From: Leucobacter chromiireducens subsp. chromiireducens
GTDB taxonomy: Bacteria; Actinomycetota; Actinomycetes; Actinomycetales; Microbacteriaceae
DNA: 64,000 nucleotides
Direction of reading: 5' to 3'
Assembly (NCBI RefSeq): GCF_016758255.1
Contig: NZ_QYAD01000001.1
Location: 1,269,032 to 1,333,031 of the forward strand
The notes beneath the pieces were generated by a model that saw only the letters and a program-made list of their open reading frames with translations, was not told the DNA's origin and did no database searches. Shown here piece by piece: positions 8,301-16,479 of the stretch. The stretch's first letter is position 1. The number at the start of each line of letters is the position of its first letter. The translations under genes and the position numbers were made by a program.

Positions 8301-10341
8301 GAGGCACGTTGGTGTCCACGGTCTCGTTGTTCCAGACCTCGTGGCCGGCGTTGGTGAGCTGCACGAGCTCGCCATTCGTGTCGTAGTCGTCCTTGAACGC
8401 GCCGGAGATCACGAGCTTCACCTTGCGGTCGACGCTCGACGAGTTCTTCGACTGCGCCAGGAACTGCGACCCGGCCTTCGCCTTCGCCGTGGTGACGCTG
8501 CCGTTCACAGTGATGTCGAAGTCGCTCGACACGTTCGTGTACTGACCCGAGCCAGGCGCCGTCTCGATGAAGACCTTCGCCTTCGACGCGTCCGAGAAGT
8601 CGACGTAGCGGGCCGAGTCGGTCCAGTCGTCGATGATCTCGTAGCTGGAGAACGGCTCCGCGAGGTTCGCGGGGATGCGACCGTTCACGACGGCTGCGAC
8701 CTCGTCGTTCATCAGGAAGACCTTGCCGTCAGCGCCCTCCTGATTCGTGTGACTCGGATCGGCGGCGGTCAGCGCACCGGTCTCGTCGAGCACCCACACC
8801 TTGTCAGGAGCAGGAGTCACCTTGCGCACCGACTCGCTGTTGCCCTCGATGCACTCGTCGACGTCGCGGGTGTAGCACACCGAGGAGTCGTCCTCGACGG
8901 TGTAGTCGGCGCCCGTCGGCAGGAAGTACGTCGGGACGACCAGAGTGTAGTCGCGCGACTGGAAGGCAGTCGGAATGTCAGTCACGGTGCCCGAGACGAC
9001 GACGGTTCCTGCTGCCGAGCGGTCGATCGAGATCTGAGCCCCGTCAACACGGTTGCCCTCGGGATCGAGCATGTACGCGGCGTCCTGCACGTCGGCGGTC
9101 CGCGAGCCGATGAACACCTGATCGGTATGGATCGTGTCCGTGATCGTCATGCTCGACTCGTAGCCGTTCACAGCCGCGGTGATCACCGCGTTGTAGAACA
9201 TGCCGCTCGCGAAGACCTCCTGGTCGGCGACGGCATCAGCCGGGTCGCCAGAAGTCAGGTACTTGACGACGTCCTCGTCACGAGGGGTCGTCCAGTTCTC
9301 GCGCTCGTCGTTCACGCCGGCATGAGAGGCGGGATCCTTCATCTTGCCCTGCTTGGCGACGTCGACGTCGAACCAGAACTTGCCCGACGGCCACGAATGC
9401 CAGCCGAAGTCGGCAGGCGTGAAGTCAGGCGAGCGGGTCGAGCCGTTGTTGGCGATCGACACCGTCTTCGACACCGAGGCATCGACGGCGTCCGCCGCGC
9501 TCTCAGGACCGCTCCAGCGAAGAGTGACCGTAGCGTTCACGTTCTCGCTGATCGAGGAGCTCCCGCGACTGGCGTTGATCGTGTCGTACACAGCCTGCTG
9601 GGTGCCGGCGACGACCGGCACGTTCGCCGAGTGGTCGGTCGAAAGCGTCAGCTGGTAGTTCGGCTCGGGCTGGTTGTTCGACAGCGCGATGCACGCGGCC
9701 GAAGTGGTGGCGTCCCAGCTGGTCGTCACGCCGGTGCCGACGAGCGCGCTGTTCACGGCGGCGTCATAGGCCGCGAGGTCAGCGCCCGCGAGACCAGCCC
9801 TGATGTTCAGCCCGGCGAAGCCGCCGCTGATCCAGGGGTTCCAGGCGTTCTGCCAGAAGTAGTTATCGCTCTGGTGGTAGCTGCTGCCCGTCGGGAAGGG
9901 CCCCGACGATCCGGCCGACCACCAGATGCCGATCACGCGCGACTGCCCGGGGGTAGCTCCGGGCTGCGAGTCGGCGTTCGAGAGCGCCTGCGTGCACGCA
10001 GCCTCGATGTTCGGATAGCGCTGCGGAGCATTCGCGAAAGCCATCAGGTAGTCCATCGAGGCAAGGCCCACACCCTGCACCGGAGTGCCGTCGGCGTTGT
10101 AGTCGTCGAACGAGACACCGTAGGGAGTCTCAGCGTAGTTGCCGTTGCTGCCGCCGGTGCCGGGGTTCGCGCCACCGCCGGAACTCCACGCGAACGCGCC
10201 GGAGGCCGGGGCCAGGGCGCCGAGGAGCAGGCCAGCGGCCATGCCGCCGGTGAGGATCTTGGCAGGAGCGCCGCGCATGCCGCGCTTACGCCTCTCCGCC
10301 CGGTTCGCGGCATCGGGGCCGCGGGAGAACTTGGTGCTCAT
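5332..10341 (-). CDS. Large LAxTG cell-wall-anchored adhesin with repeated isopeptide-type domains
   Basis: 1,669 residues from an ATG at 10341; an in-frame ATG at 10407 would add 22 residues, but the signal peptide fits the shorter form. N-terminus: basic region, then hydrophobic ILTGGMAAGLLLGALAP and a cleavage region near SGAFA. The body contains repeated beta domains of the kind called adhesin isopeptide-forming (SspB-like) domains, e.g. around KDVVVSEETKDDSINEAEV, followed by repeats starting INVEKYTL and IDIEKYTL. The C-terminus is DPLASTGG, a membrane helix and SRKRRAE: an LAxTG signal, which class E sortases of high-GC actinobacteria use. PrgB of enterococcal conjugative plasmids also carries SspB-like domains, so a donor-recipient contact role is plausible (inference). 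No sortase is in the window. Confidence 0.85.
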   Translation of the reverse strand: MSTKFSRGPDAANRAERRKRGMRGAPAKILTGGMAAGLLLGALAPASGAFAWSSGGGANPGTGGSNGNYAETPYGVSFDDYNADGTPVQGVGLASMDYLMAFANAPQRYPNIEAACTQALSNADSQPGATPGQSRVIGIWWSAGSSGPFPTGSSYHQSDNYFWQNAWNPWISGGFAGLNIRAGLAGADLAAYDAAVNSALVGTGVTTSWDATTSAACIALSNNQPEPNYQLTLSTDHSANVPVVAGTQQAVYDTINASRGSSSISENVNATVTLRWSGPESAADAVDASVSKTVSIANNGSTRSPDFTPADFGWHSWPSGKFWFDVDVAKQGKMKDPASHAGVNDERENWTTPRDEDVVKYLTSGDPADAVADQEVFASGMFYNAVITAAVNGYESSMTITDTIHTDQVFIGSRTADVQDAAYMLDPEGNRVDGAQISIDRSAAGTVVVSGTVTDIPTAFQSRDYTLVVPTYFLPTGADYTVEDDSSVCYTRDVDECIEGNSESVRKVTPAPDKVWVLDETGALTAADPSHTNQEGADGKVFLMNDEVAAVVNGRIPANLAEPFSSYEIIDDWTDSARYVDFSDASKAKVFIETAPGSGQYTNVSSDFDITVNGSVTTAKAKAGSQFLAQSKNSSSVDRKVKLVISGAFKDDYDTNGELVQLTNAGHEVWNNETVDTNVPPVFTWTPDPNKQVLGSADESGDKTYENIDGLSVFPGQKLEYSVGVDLRVPENTARGVKSLAVLDTYDPMFAPDKTSVEFWDSRDPRNPKPVPAKNYKLTFDEATNSFRADFTQEWIDANVNVEGANSEWQTKGWLTMRFTGTVRDTAPGGSTVKNQAFQIINGASTATEIPEVKIPEIEPDKEDLNVHTLENIDGKTVVQGDHLLYRLTLDARVSADELAYNVHKLGMVDDFDEEYLDLTEAGITVKNKATGEDVTDKFNIQVKDGKAYVFAKQVDSVNYYGETVPGDPQPEDLAAYAEAAIDPHKTPIIEQSLLGHEYYVLLDTVVSKEVDGYTIYNQATQNIQNTWHETKIVSNPLKDIDPDKDVVVSEETKDDSINEAEVKLYSDFNYRLNSSEIPANRAYAASQWQLKDTFDRVHDEFTGIWAIYANTDVYEGDTLIYKKGDLLQDSAGHETEPRDSLFDVKFDGESYTLTVDATQKYLDLVNTRMDLANSFSVYTKMIRIAPGEKIDNQVTETYNEVERESNIVWTSTPENPSINVEKYTLHEGWEQGKKGDRDQVELAYPLDPANLGMLGDEGADGVVSEPLEIGFFFENDGDVPLKDVTFSDATIEDTFGDVGGIMCEVPVTEEDKIAAGEELGDTRWVSPGTITTLDVGERIDCKGTLSGMLPGMVHGDNVTVTGKSVFTDKQVSDEDPWFAAAPSTPGIDIEKYTLSEGVKDGDRDSYKDALALTPEQAKDGVQIGFDITNTGDEPLKELDFSDVTNDATTGKVEDIRWAVPEGAETGADREGLVQPAAGPADTLVAVATEFVDGAPVAPAAPEEEASAEAEAPAETEQPAAADTVEIDGVKYELRSLDELKDHVLMPGETVTLVGVLKGVEAGTGHQDVADVEGTAVYSGTKVSDDDPWNAKLPSAEVPNPPCGCDDPSDPKGAVTGDPLASTGGQAALWAGIALLILAAGATTAWAVSRKRRAELLTAAGIDEAPLEQ

Positions 10342-10790
10342 AGAGAGAACCGCCTTTACGCTTGCCGCTTGGCGTGCGTGAGGTTCTCTCATTCCTTCGA
10401 GACTCAAGCGCCGCCAGCGTACTTGTACAGAGGGATGCTGTTGCGTCTAGGTCTCGTCGTGGAGGTCATCCTGCCCGGGCTCTGAAAGCCCGGAGGTGCC
10501 TGCTGCAAGCCTATCACGTATTCGCTCAAGAACCAGGAAGAAACGCGCGTCTGACCTGGGGTTTCATCGTTGGTGGAAGATGCCAAGATCACCGTTTTCT
10601 CCTCGTAAACGAGCAGGAAACGAGGCAGGGGAGTAGCTGTGCTGCTGCTCTTGTTGTTTCTTGTTCTCCAACTTTGTCGCTGGTGGCCGGGCAAAGCCCG
10701 GCCCGGGTGAGCATGCGACCGGGTGCTCGCGCCCCCGGATCGCAGAACACTGCTCGGAGCAGAAGAGACAAGACAAGAACAGGAGGGGAC
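10342..10790. promoter_or_regulatory. Divergent promoter region with hairpins and palindrome CTCGTAAACGAG
   Basis: This 449-bp gap separates the adhesin (left, minus) from the HNH/XRE gene (right, plus). It holds hairpins CCGGGCT-CTGAA-AGCCCGG (about 10479-10497) and CCGGGC-AAA-GCCCGG (about 10685-10700). The palindrome CTCGT-AA-ACGAG lies at 10602-10613 and is followed by CAGGAAAC. The same palindrome form, CTCGTnnACGAGCA, recurs at 16947 and 17846. No clear -10/-35 pair was assigned. Confidence 0.45.
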
Positions 10791-11330
10791 ATGAGCAGTA
10801 CGAAAAACACAGCGCCGCGCAAGCGGGGCATGAGCGCCGAGGAGGTGCTCGCGATGCACTCAGAGCGCTCGCCGGACGGCTGCCGCCTCTGGACGAGGTC
10901 GACCGACCGTGCGGGCAGGCCCCAGGTGCAGTACGGCGGCACCGTACGCCGCGCCCACGAGCTCGCCTGGGAGCTGGAACACAGTAAGCCGGTGCCTGAA
11001 GGCTACAGGCTGGAGCACACCTGCCAGGGGCTCGCTCGGGCGAGAGGAGAAGACGAGCGCGGCTACCTCCGCTGCATCGAGACGTCGCACCTGGTGCTCG
11101 CGCCGCTGCCGATGACGAAGTGGCGCGCGCGGGACACGCCCGACGAGGCGCTCGGCGCACGTATCCGCGCAGCACGCTTGGGTGCCGGGCTCTCGCAGAT
11201 CGAGCTCGCCGAGCTGGCCGGCCTGGGGCGGAGCACGCTTCAGCTCATCGAGCGCGGCGCCCGGGTTGACTCTGCTGCAGTAGAGGCGGTGCTCACGGCG
11301 CTGGGCTTGAGCAGTGCGCCCGCGGCGTAG
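10791..11330 (+). CDS. HNH-like nuclease domain fused to XRE helix-turn-helix
   Basis: 179 residues, ATG at 10791 with AGGAGGGG upstream. Residues about 30-110 follow the small HNH endonuclease pattern of phages and plasmids: CRLWTRSTDRAGRPQVQYGG, RRAHELAWEL, PVPEGYRLEHTCQ, CIETSHLVLA. The usual Asp-His and Asn...His positions read LEH and CIETSHL, so the Asn is replaced and activity is uncertain. Residues about 120-175 are a classic XRE domain (IRAARLGAGLSQIELAELAG, STLQLIERG). The fusion suggests a site-directed nuclease or an exapted DNA-binding regulator. Confidence 0.75.
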   Translation: MSSTKNTAPRKRGMSAEEVLAMHSERSPDGCRLWTRSTDRAGRPQVQYGGTVRRAHELAWELEHSKPVPEGYRLEHTCQGLARARGEDERGYLRCIETSHLVLAPLPMTKWRARDTPDEALGARIRAARLGAGLSQIELAELAGLGRSTLQLIERGARVDSAAVEAVLTALGLSSAPAA

Positions 11331-11433
11331 CGCAGCGAGCAGCAGGGCTAGAGCTGGACCGTGCGCAGCACGGTCCGGGATGGTGCCTGGCGAGAGGCTT
11401 TGTAACCCTCATATCAGTCGCCTCCTTCTGTAG

Positions 11434-11468
11434 AGACCCCGTGGCTTCGGCCGCGGGGTCTTTCTTTT
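11434..11468 (+). terminator. Intrinsic terminator after the HNH/XRE gene
   Basis: AGACCCCGTGGC-TTCG-GCCGCGGGGTCT followed by TTCTTTT. An additional 9-pair hairpin GGACCGTGC-GCA-GCACGGTCC lies just downstream of the stop at about 11358-11378. Confidence 0.88.
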
Positions 11469-11528
11469 CACCGGATCTGCGTTCGCGCACTGCCGGCGCG
11501 ACCCAACATTGCGAGGCGTAGAGCGAGC

Positions 11529-11950
11529 TGTTCCACGAAACGTACCACGAAGCGGTGCTCGTTCGAGGTACGTTTCTCGTTCGTGGAACAGACGAGAAAA
11601 CCCCAGGTCAGAGAGGGTAAATGACGCGCAACCGAGCGGAGCGCGAAAAGTGACTGTACCGCGAAGAAATCGTAATAGCTACGGTCTAAAGGTCTGTAAA
11701 TGCACGCTGACCGGGGATTTCTTGCAAAACGTACCACGAGTACCGACATTTCCGAAGACTTTACATGTGCGTGTGTGCGTGCGCATGCGCGTGTATATGG
11801 CATGTTATTTCCTGGTACACCTGGTACGTTCTTCTCTATTTACATTGATAAATCAATAAAAAAGAGTCGAAAAACGTACCACGAAGGCCTCCAGAACGTA
11901 CCACGAAGCCTCAGGAACGTACCACGAAGCATTTCTAAGTGGTACGTTTT
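11529..11950. repeat. Iteron array A: AACGTACCACGAAG repeats and inverted partners
   Basis: Direct copies: 11540 (ACGTACCACGAAG), 11727 (AAACGTACCACGAG), 11873, 11895 and 11916 (AACGTACCACGAAG, spaced 22 and 21 bp). Inverted GGTACGTT copies lie at 11567, 11823 and 11941. GTTCCACGAA (11530) pairs with TTCGTGGAAC (11580), making a 60-bp inverted structure. The segment 11640-11880 is AT-rich for this DNA. The array lies between the 3' ends of convergent genes, so it is not an ordinary promoter. A replication or partition site, or a multi-operator, fits. No gene is seen in 11331-12213. Confidence 0.75.
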
Positions 11951-12213
11951 GCCGCTCTGAGCCCCTGCAGAGGCCCTTTCCACCCCTGTCTGAGCCCCTG
12001 GCGGGCGCGGATCCCTCCTCCCAGAGGGAGCTCGCGCGAGGGTTGAGGAGGGCTTCGCGGTACGCTGCGTTCGCATCATGCGCCGCAATGCCCACGCTCT
12101 GAGCAGCCGCCCGTAGGAGGGGTGATCTCCCTCGCGGGCGCCGTAGCCGATGACGTCACGTGAGCCGAATAATCCGCGCTCCGGAAGTGTGAATAGTTAG
12201 TTACAGCACCCCG

Positions 12214-12501
12214 CTACGAGCGCTTCCGCCGACCCTTCGGGTTCGCGTCGTCGGGCCTCGGCCTCACCGCTGGCAGCTCGTCGTGCGTCTCGCCAGCCAG
12301 CAGAGCCTGCGCGTCCAGTCCGAGGAGACCCGCGTACTCGTCGAATGTGTCCATCGTCACGTTCCGCTCGCCGCGCTCCAACGCAGCCAGGTATCGAGGC
12401 GTGACGCCGATCCGCTCCGCAAGCTGCTCCTGCGTCAGTCCCCAGTGCTCGCGCTGCCCCCGCAGCCCCGCGCCGAGCCTGCGCCTCAGAGATTCTCCCA
12501 C
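12214..12501 (-). CDS. XRE-family transcriptional regulator
   Basis: 95 residues. A single XRE helix-turn-helix fills residues about 8-65: LRGQREHWGLTQEQLAERIG, VTPRYLAALERGERN, then an acidic/basic tail ending KGRRKRS. It is divergently placed against the small membrane protein gene at 12679, with a large palindrome between them, so it probably represses that promoter and its own. The palindrome core GTACCAGGTAC shares CGTACCA with array A, which lies just downstream of this gene. Confidence 0.88.
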   Translation of the reverse strand: MGESLRRRLGAGLRGQREHWGLTQEQLAERIGVTPRYLAALERGERNVTMDTFDEYAGLLGLDAQALLAGETHDELPAVRPRPDDANPKGRRKRS

Positions 12502-12517
12502 TCTTTAACGCTCTCGT

Positions 12518-12554
12518 CAGGAACGCTCTCGTACCAGGTACGGAAGCGTTCCTG
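12518..12554. promoter_or_regulatory. Palindromic operator between divergent XRE and membrane protein genes
   Basis: CAGGAACGCT (12518-12527) and AGCGTTCCTG (12545-12554) are perfect inverted 10-mers. Centred between them is GTACC-A-GGTAC (12531-12541). The position, 17 bases from the regulator start, fits autoregulation. Confidence 0.7.
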
Positions 12555-12678
12555 TTGCGAATGGTTCGGCTTACGGACGATCCCTCCCGGGCCGAAGACG
12601 ATGCGTCTCAGGCGGGTGCCCGCCATAGGCGGGCCGGGATAGATGGTGACCGGTTAACCAAACGAAGGAGCCACCATC

Positions 12679-12960
12679 ATGTCGAACACTACGATCGCCC
12701 ACGCACCCGCGACCTCCGTGCTGCCCGTCGCACCGCCCGCCCGCCACGAGACGCTCTCCGTCATCTCGTTCCTCTTCGCGTTCCTCGGGCTCTGGTTCGT
12801 CGCGATCCCGTTGGGGCACGTCGCGCGCCGGCGTGCCAGGAAGCACAGCACCAGCACCGCGTTCGCCACGGCGGCGCTCGTCGTCGGCTACCTGAGCGCA
12901 GCCGTGATCGCCGTCGTGCTCATCTGGTTCGCCATCGCGTTCGCGACGCTCCCGCAGTAA
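12679..12960 (+). CDS. Small DUF4190-like two-helix membrane protein
   Basis: 93 residues, ATG at 12679 with AAGGAG upstream. Two membrane segments: VISFLFAFLGLWFVAIPLGH and ALVVGYLSAAVIAVVLIWFA, separated by a basic loop RRRARKHS. The first segment ending in (P)LGHVA and the second resemble DUF4190 proteins common in actinobacteria. Function unknown. Likely regulated by the divergent XRE gene. Confidence 0.75.
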   Translation: MSNTTIAHAPATSVLPVAPPARHETLSVISFLFAFLGLWFVAIPLGHVARRRARKHSTSTAFATAALVVGYLSAAVIAVVLIWFAIAFATLPQ

Positions 12961-13020
12961 CCACCCACCGCCCGAGCGCCTCCCTCCCCGCAAAGAGGGA
13001 GCGTGCGCTGGGGAGAGCAC

Positions 13021-13057
13021 AGAACCCCCACGGCTGGCGCCGTGGGGGTTCTGCTTT
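13021..13057. terminator. Bidirectional terminator
   Basis: AGAACCCCCACGGC-TGGC-GCCGTGGGGGTTCT followed by GCTTTTC, between the convergent genes 12679-12960 and 13078-16479. Confidence 0.88.
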
Positions 13058-13077
13058 TCAGGGAGGGTGCTCGCCGG

Positions 13078-16000
13078 TCAGGACCGCTTACCCGAGCCGC
13101 TGCCGGGCTTCAGGCCTTTCGTGGCCTTACCGCCGGTCTTCGGCGGGGCGATGCGCTTCTTCGACTTGTTGACGACCTTGCTGCGGCGGTCGACGCTGCT
13201 ACTGCGGTCGACCGACGTGCTGGACACGTTCGTCGTCGAGGAGGCGCGCTGCGGCGCGGCCGGACGAGGCGCCTGCTTCGGCGCCGTAGGGGTGCTCTTC
13301 GGGGCGCTCGCGCCCTTCTGAGCGGCCTGCGGGGCCTTCGCAGGGGCCTTGGCCGCTCCTGCTCCCTGGGACGCAGCCTTGCCAGCGCCGCCAGTCGAGG
13401 ACGCCGCGCCCGCGGCGTTCGCCACGGTGCCGCCAACCTGCGAGACCTGCTGGGCCTTCTGCGCGCGGTCGGCGTGCTTCGTGCTCGGCTTGTCCAGGCT
13501 GGAGCGGCCGGCGTCCTGCTCCGCCTGCTTGGCGCGCTCACCAGCAGCAACAGCCTGACCGCCGTGCTCGACCGCGCGTCCGCCGGACTCAGCGGCACCG
13601 GCCGCATCGCCCGCGAAGCCGCGACCGACCGCGACCGCGCCATGGCCGACGGCCTGAGCGCCCTCGGTGCCAGCTGCCAGCTTCTGCTTGTCGGCGGCCT
13701 TGTAGCCCTCGGCGCTCTCCTCCATGGACGACGAAACGTCGCTCATGGCGTCGGAGTCGCCCTGGACAGGCTTCGCCGGGACCGCGTCGCCGTTGGCGTC
13801 GACGGCGTAGCCCCGCCCGTCGGGGCTGAGACCCTCCACCTCGACGCGCTTGCCCTCGGCGGTCTCGGTAGCAGCAGAGTCGCCGCTGGGGCCCGCGGTG
13901 AGCTCCAGAGGGCTGCCGGGGTCGCCGTTGCCGGGCGCGGGGGCGTCGCCGCTGCCCTCGACCGCGAGCGTCCCGTCGCCGGTCTCGATCTCGCCGCCGA
14001 CGGTCGTCGAGGAGTCGCCGCCGTCGGTGCCGCCGGTGAAGCCGCCTGCAGTGCCCATGCCGTCGGGACCCTTTCCACTGCCGGGCACACCGGCGGCGAG
14101 ACCCTTCTTCCCCGCAGCGTTCTGCATCGCGCGGTTCGCCATCGCGGCTCCCGCGCCCGCGCCGAGACCGCCGGCGAGGGCAGGCGCGAGCGCACCGCCT
14201 CCGCCACCGGGCGCGCCCACCGAAGTCTCGGTCAGCTTCTCGACCAGCTTGGTCACCGCCTCCTCGACCGCCTTGACCAGGCTCTTGCGCACGCGCATCG
14301 CCATGACCGTGAACGCGATCGTGAAGACGATCGAGACGATCGTCACCACCAGGGAGAACCCGGTGCCGCTCACCAGGTACTGCATGAAGCCGTTCGCGGC
14401 CTTGTTCGAGTTGAGCAGCTGCGCGAACGGGGACTCGATGATCTGCGGCAGCGCGATCAGGAACTCCTGGACCAGCTTGTACAGGAACACCGTCAGGAAC
14501 ACCTGCGCGATGAGCGCGACGGTGTAGACGAGCACCTTGGCGATAGCCGCCAGGGCGCCGAGCGTCGCGAACGGCACGGCCGAGACCATCTGGAAAGTGC
14601 GGCGGATGCTCGCCAGCGCCATCGAGATCGCGTAGCCGAACCCGATGAACACGAAGGCGGCCAGGAGCACCACCGCGTTCGTCCAGTACAGGGCCGACAT
14701 CGCGCCGGAGCCAACCAGGTTCACCGAGTTGTGGATCGAGCGCGTCGCCTCGCTGGAGACGTTCGACGACGAGTACATCGTCATCGAGGTCGGCCCGAAG
14801 TCGGTGTTCAGGTAGTTGTACATCGCGAGCGGCGAGAGGTTGCAGCTGCGCGGCCCCATGTCCGAGCCGTAGGTCGGGACGATCCCCGGTCCGTAGCAGT
14901 ACGACGCGGTGGAGAACTCATAGGCGCTCCCGCTCCTCGTGGCAGTGAGGCCAGCGCCGTCGGCGAGCGAGATCACCGGGTTGCCGTTGATCCGGTCCGC
15001 TGGCATGTCGGCGAGGTCGCCGTCCTTCACGAACTGCTTGTCCTTGCCGTCGCCGCTCTCCGCCGAGCTGAACCAGCCCTTCTTGGTGGCGTTCGAGAGG
15101 GTGTCGGCAGAGATCTTGGAGAGCCCGCCCTTCGACTCGGTCTCGAACGACGACGCGCTGAACTGGGCGTTGCCCATGTAGCGCAGCAGCATGTCCGCGG
15201 CCTTGCCGTACGTCCACGAGCCGTACTGGTACTCGTCAGCACCGCCCCGGACCGCCGCGTCCGTCCAGGTCTGCGCGTTGTCGGACGTCAGGATCGGGTC
15301 GAGCCCGAGGCCGAGCGAGCGGGAGTTGATGGCCAGCGCGGAGTTCCGCACGTTCATCTGTGCCTCGTTCGTCGGGGTGTCCCGCGACGAGTCCCATTCG
15401 ATAGTCGCGCCCTCGGGCACCGCGAGGCGCGAGTTCTTCGCCCAGCTCTCGAAGTCCACGAAGGTCGACATGATGACGCGGGTAGCGCCAGCGTTGCCCG
15501 AGTCGGCGGCGGCCTGCATCGAGGTCAGGGTGCCCGTGTACATCGAGCCCAGCAGTGGCAGACCCAGCCCGATGAAGGCGACCCGGATCAGCAGCTTCTT
15601 GATCGCGCTGCCCCGGTTCATCTTCTTGTAGAGCAGCAGCCCCATGAGGAGCACGGCGACGAAGACGGGCACCATCACGGCCCAGGACAGCTGCGTGAGC
15701 ACCTGGTACCACCCGCTGATCCAGCTCGCGAGGCCGCTCAGCGGGCCGAACACGCTCGTGTCGCCGCCGACCATCCCGTCCGCGACGTCGGCGGGGACCA
15801 CGGCCTGCACGCCAAGGTAGAACAGCTTGAACGGGTTGAGGAACGCCATCGCGTTGATCACGGCCTCGAAAAGCCAGTCGACCGCGCCCGAGAGGAGGTA
15901 GAAGGCGGACACGACGAAGCCGCCGGCCATCTCCATGAACCCGAGCGAGAGGCCCGTGCTCGTGCCGTCGAAGCCCAGCCCCTTCAGCGACGCGCCGTAG

Positions 16001-16479
16001 TAGGCGTAGCCGACGAGGCCCTGCAGGGAGTCGTCGACGACCGCGTCGTCCTCGTCGCGGAGGGCGAGGGTGTCGTACCCGATCGCGTCCGAGGAGCCGG
16101 AGAGCTTGGAGGAGAGCCACCCGGTGACGCTGGAGAAGCTCGGGTCGGCGTAGCCAAGGAAGGACCCCGCGCTGCCAGGGTTCGTCACGACGCCCGACCA
16201 GTTCTCAAGGGTGCCGAGGGACTTGCCGTCCTCGACGTCGGGCCCCTGCGTGGAGCTGAAGAACGCGGTCATGGCGGACGAGACACGGTAGAACGAGTAC
16301 TGGAGGCTCTCGTTCTCCTCTGCGCGGGCCGAGCTCGCGCCGAGGATGCCGCCGACGACCGTCAGCGGGATCAGCACGAGCAGCAGCAGCGCCGTCCAGC
16401 GGCGCCAGCCGGTCACGGAGCCCGCACGGGCCCAAAGTGAAGAGCGAGTGGGACGGGAGGCGAGGTTCGTGGTGCTCAT
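13078..16479 (-). CDS. TrbL/VirB6-like conjugal transfer membrane protein
   Basis: 1,133 residues. N-terminal hydrophobic segment (RRWTALLLLVLIPLTVVGGI) ending ASSARA looks like a signal peptide. It is followed by membrane segments around 190-300 (FVVSAFYLLSGAVDWLF, WAVMVPVFVAVLLMGLLLY) and a second cluster at about 610-770 (TNAVVLLAAFVFIGFGYAIS, VLVYTVALIAQVFLTVFLYK). The last 350 residues are a low-complexity Gly/Ala/Lys-rich tail ending in basic repeats. This layout is that of actinobacterial TrbL/VirB6 channel proteins of integrative conjugative elements. It overlaps the upstream excisionase-like gene by 4 bases, so the two are translationally coupled. No VirB4 or coupling ATPase lies in the window. 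Confidence 0.75.
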   Translation of the reverse strand: MSTTNLASRPTRSSLWARAGSVTGWRRWTALLLLVLIPLTVVGGILGASSARAEENESLQYSFYRVSSAMTAFFSSTQGPDVEDGKSLGTLENWSGVVTNPGSAGSFLGYADPSFSSVTGWLSSKLSGSSDAIGYDTLALRDEDDAVVDDSLQGLVGYAYYGASLKGLGFDGTSTGLSLGFMEMAGGFVVSAFYLLSGAVDWLFEAVINAMAFLNPFKLFYLGVQAVVPADVADGMVGGDTSVFGPLSGLASWISGWYQVLTQLSWAVMVPVFVAVLLMGLLLYKKMNRGSAIKKLLIRVAFIGLGLPLLGSMYTGTLTSMQAAADSGNAGATRVIMSTFVDFESWAKNSRLAVPEGATIEWDSSRDTPTNEAQMNVRNSALAINSRSLGLGLDPILTSDNAQTWTDAAVRGGADEYQYGSWTYGKAADMLLRYMGNAQFSASSFETESKGGLSKISADTLSNATKKGWFSSAESGDGKDKQFVKDGDLADMPADRINGNPVISLADGAGLTATRSGSAYEFSTASYCYGPGIVPTYGSDMGPRSCNLSPLAMYNYLNTDFGPTSMTMYSSSNVSSEATRSIHNSVNLVGSGAMSALYWTNAVVLLAAFVFIGFGYAISMALASIRRTFQMVSAVPFATLGALAAIAKVLVYTVALIAQVFLTVFLYKLVQEFLIALPQIIESPFAQLLNSNKAANGFMQYLVSGTGFSLVVTIVSIVFTIAFTVMAMRVRKSLVKAVEEAVTKLVEKLTETSVGAPGGGGGALAPALAGGLGAGAGAAMANRAMQNAAGKKGLAAGVPGSGKGPDGMGTAGGFTGGTDGGDSSTTVGGEIETGDGTLAVEGSGDAPAPGNGDPGSPLELTAGPSGDSAATETAEGKRVEVEGLSPDGRGYAVDANGDAVPAKPVQGDSDAMSDVSSSMEESAEGYKAADKQKLAAGTEGAQAVGHGAVAVGRGFAGDAAGAAESGGRAVEHGGQAVAAGERAKQAEQDAGRSSLDKPSTKHADRAQKAQQVSQVGGTVANAAGAASSTGGAGKAASQGAGAAKAPAKAPQAAQKGASAPKSTPTAPKQAPRPAAPQRASSTTNVSSTSVDRSSSVDRRSKVVNKSKKRIAPPKTGGKATKGLKPGSGSGKRS

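Noticed and set aside
5242..10485. A 1,747-codon plus-strand open frame opposite the adhesin gene
   Set aside because: Composition (Arg/His/Val/Leu-rich, no domain) is that of an antisense shadow in GC-rich DNA; the minus strand has a signal peptide, repeated domains and LAxTG anchor.
13003..16440. A 1,145-codon plus-strand open frame opposite the TrbL-like gene
   Set aside because: Arg-rich antisense shadow; the minus strand has proper membrane segments and a coupled start.
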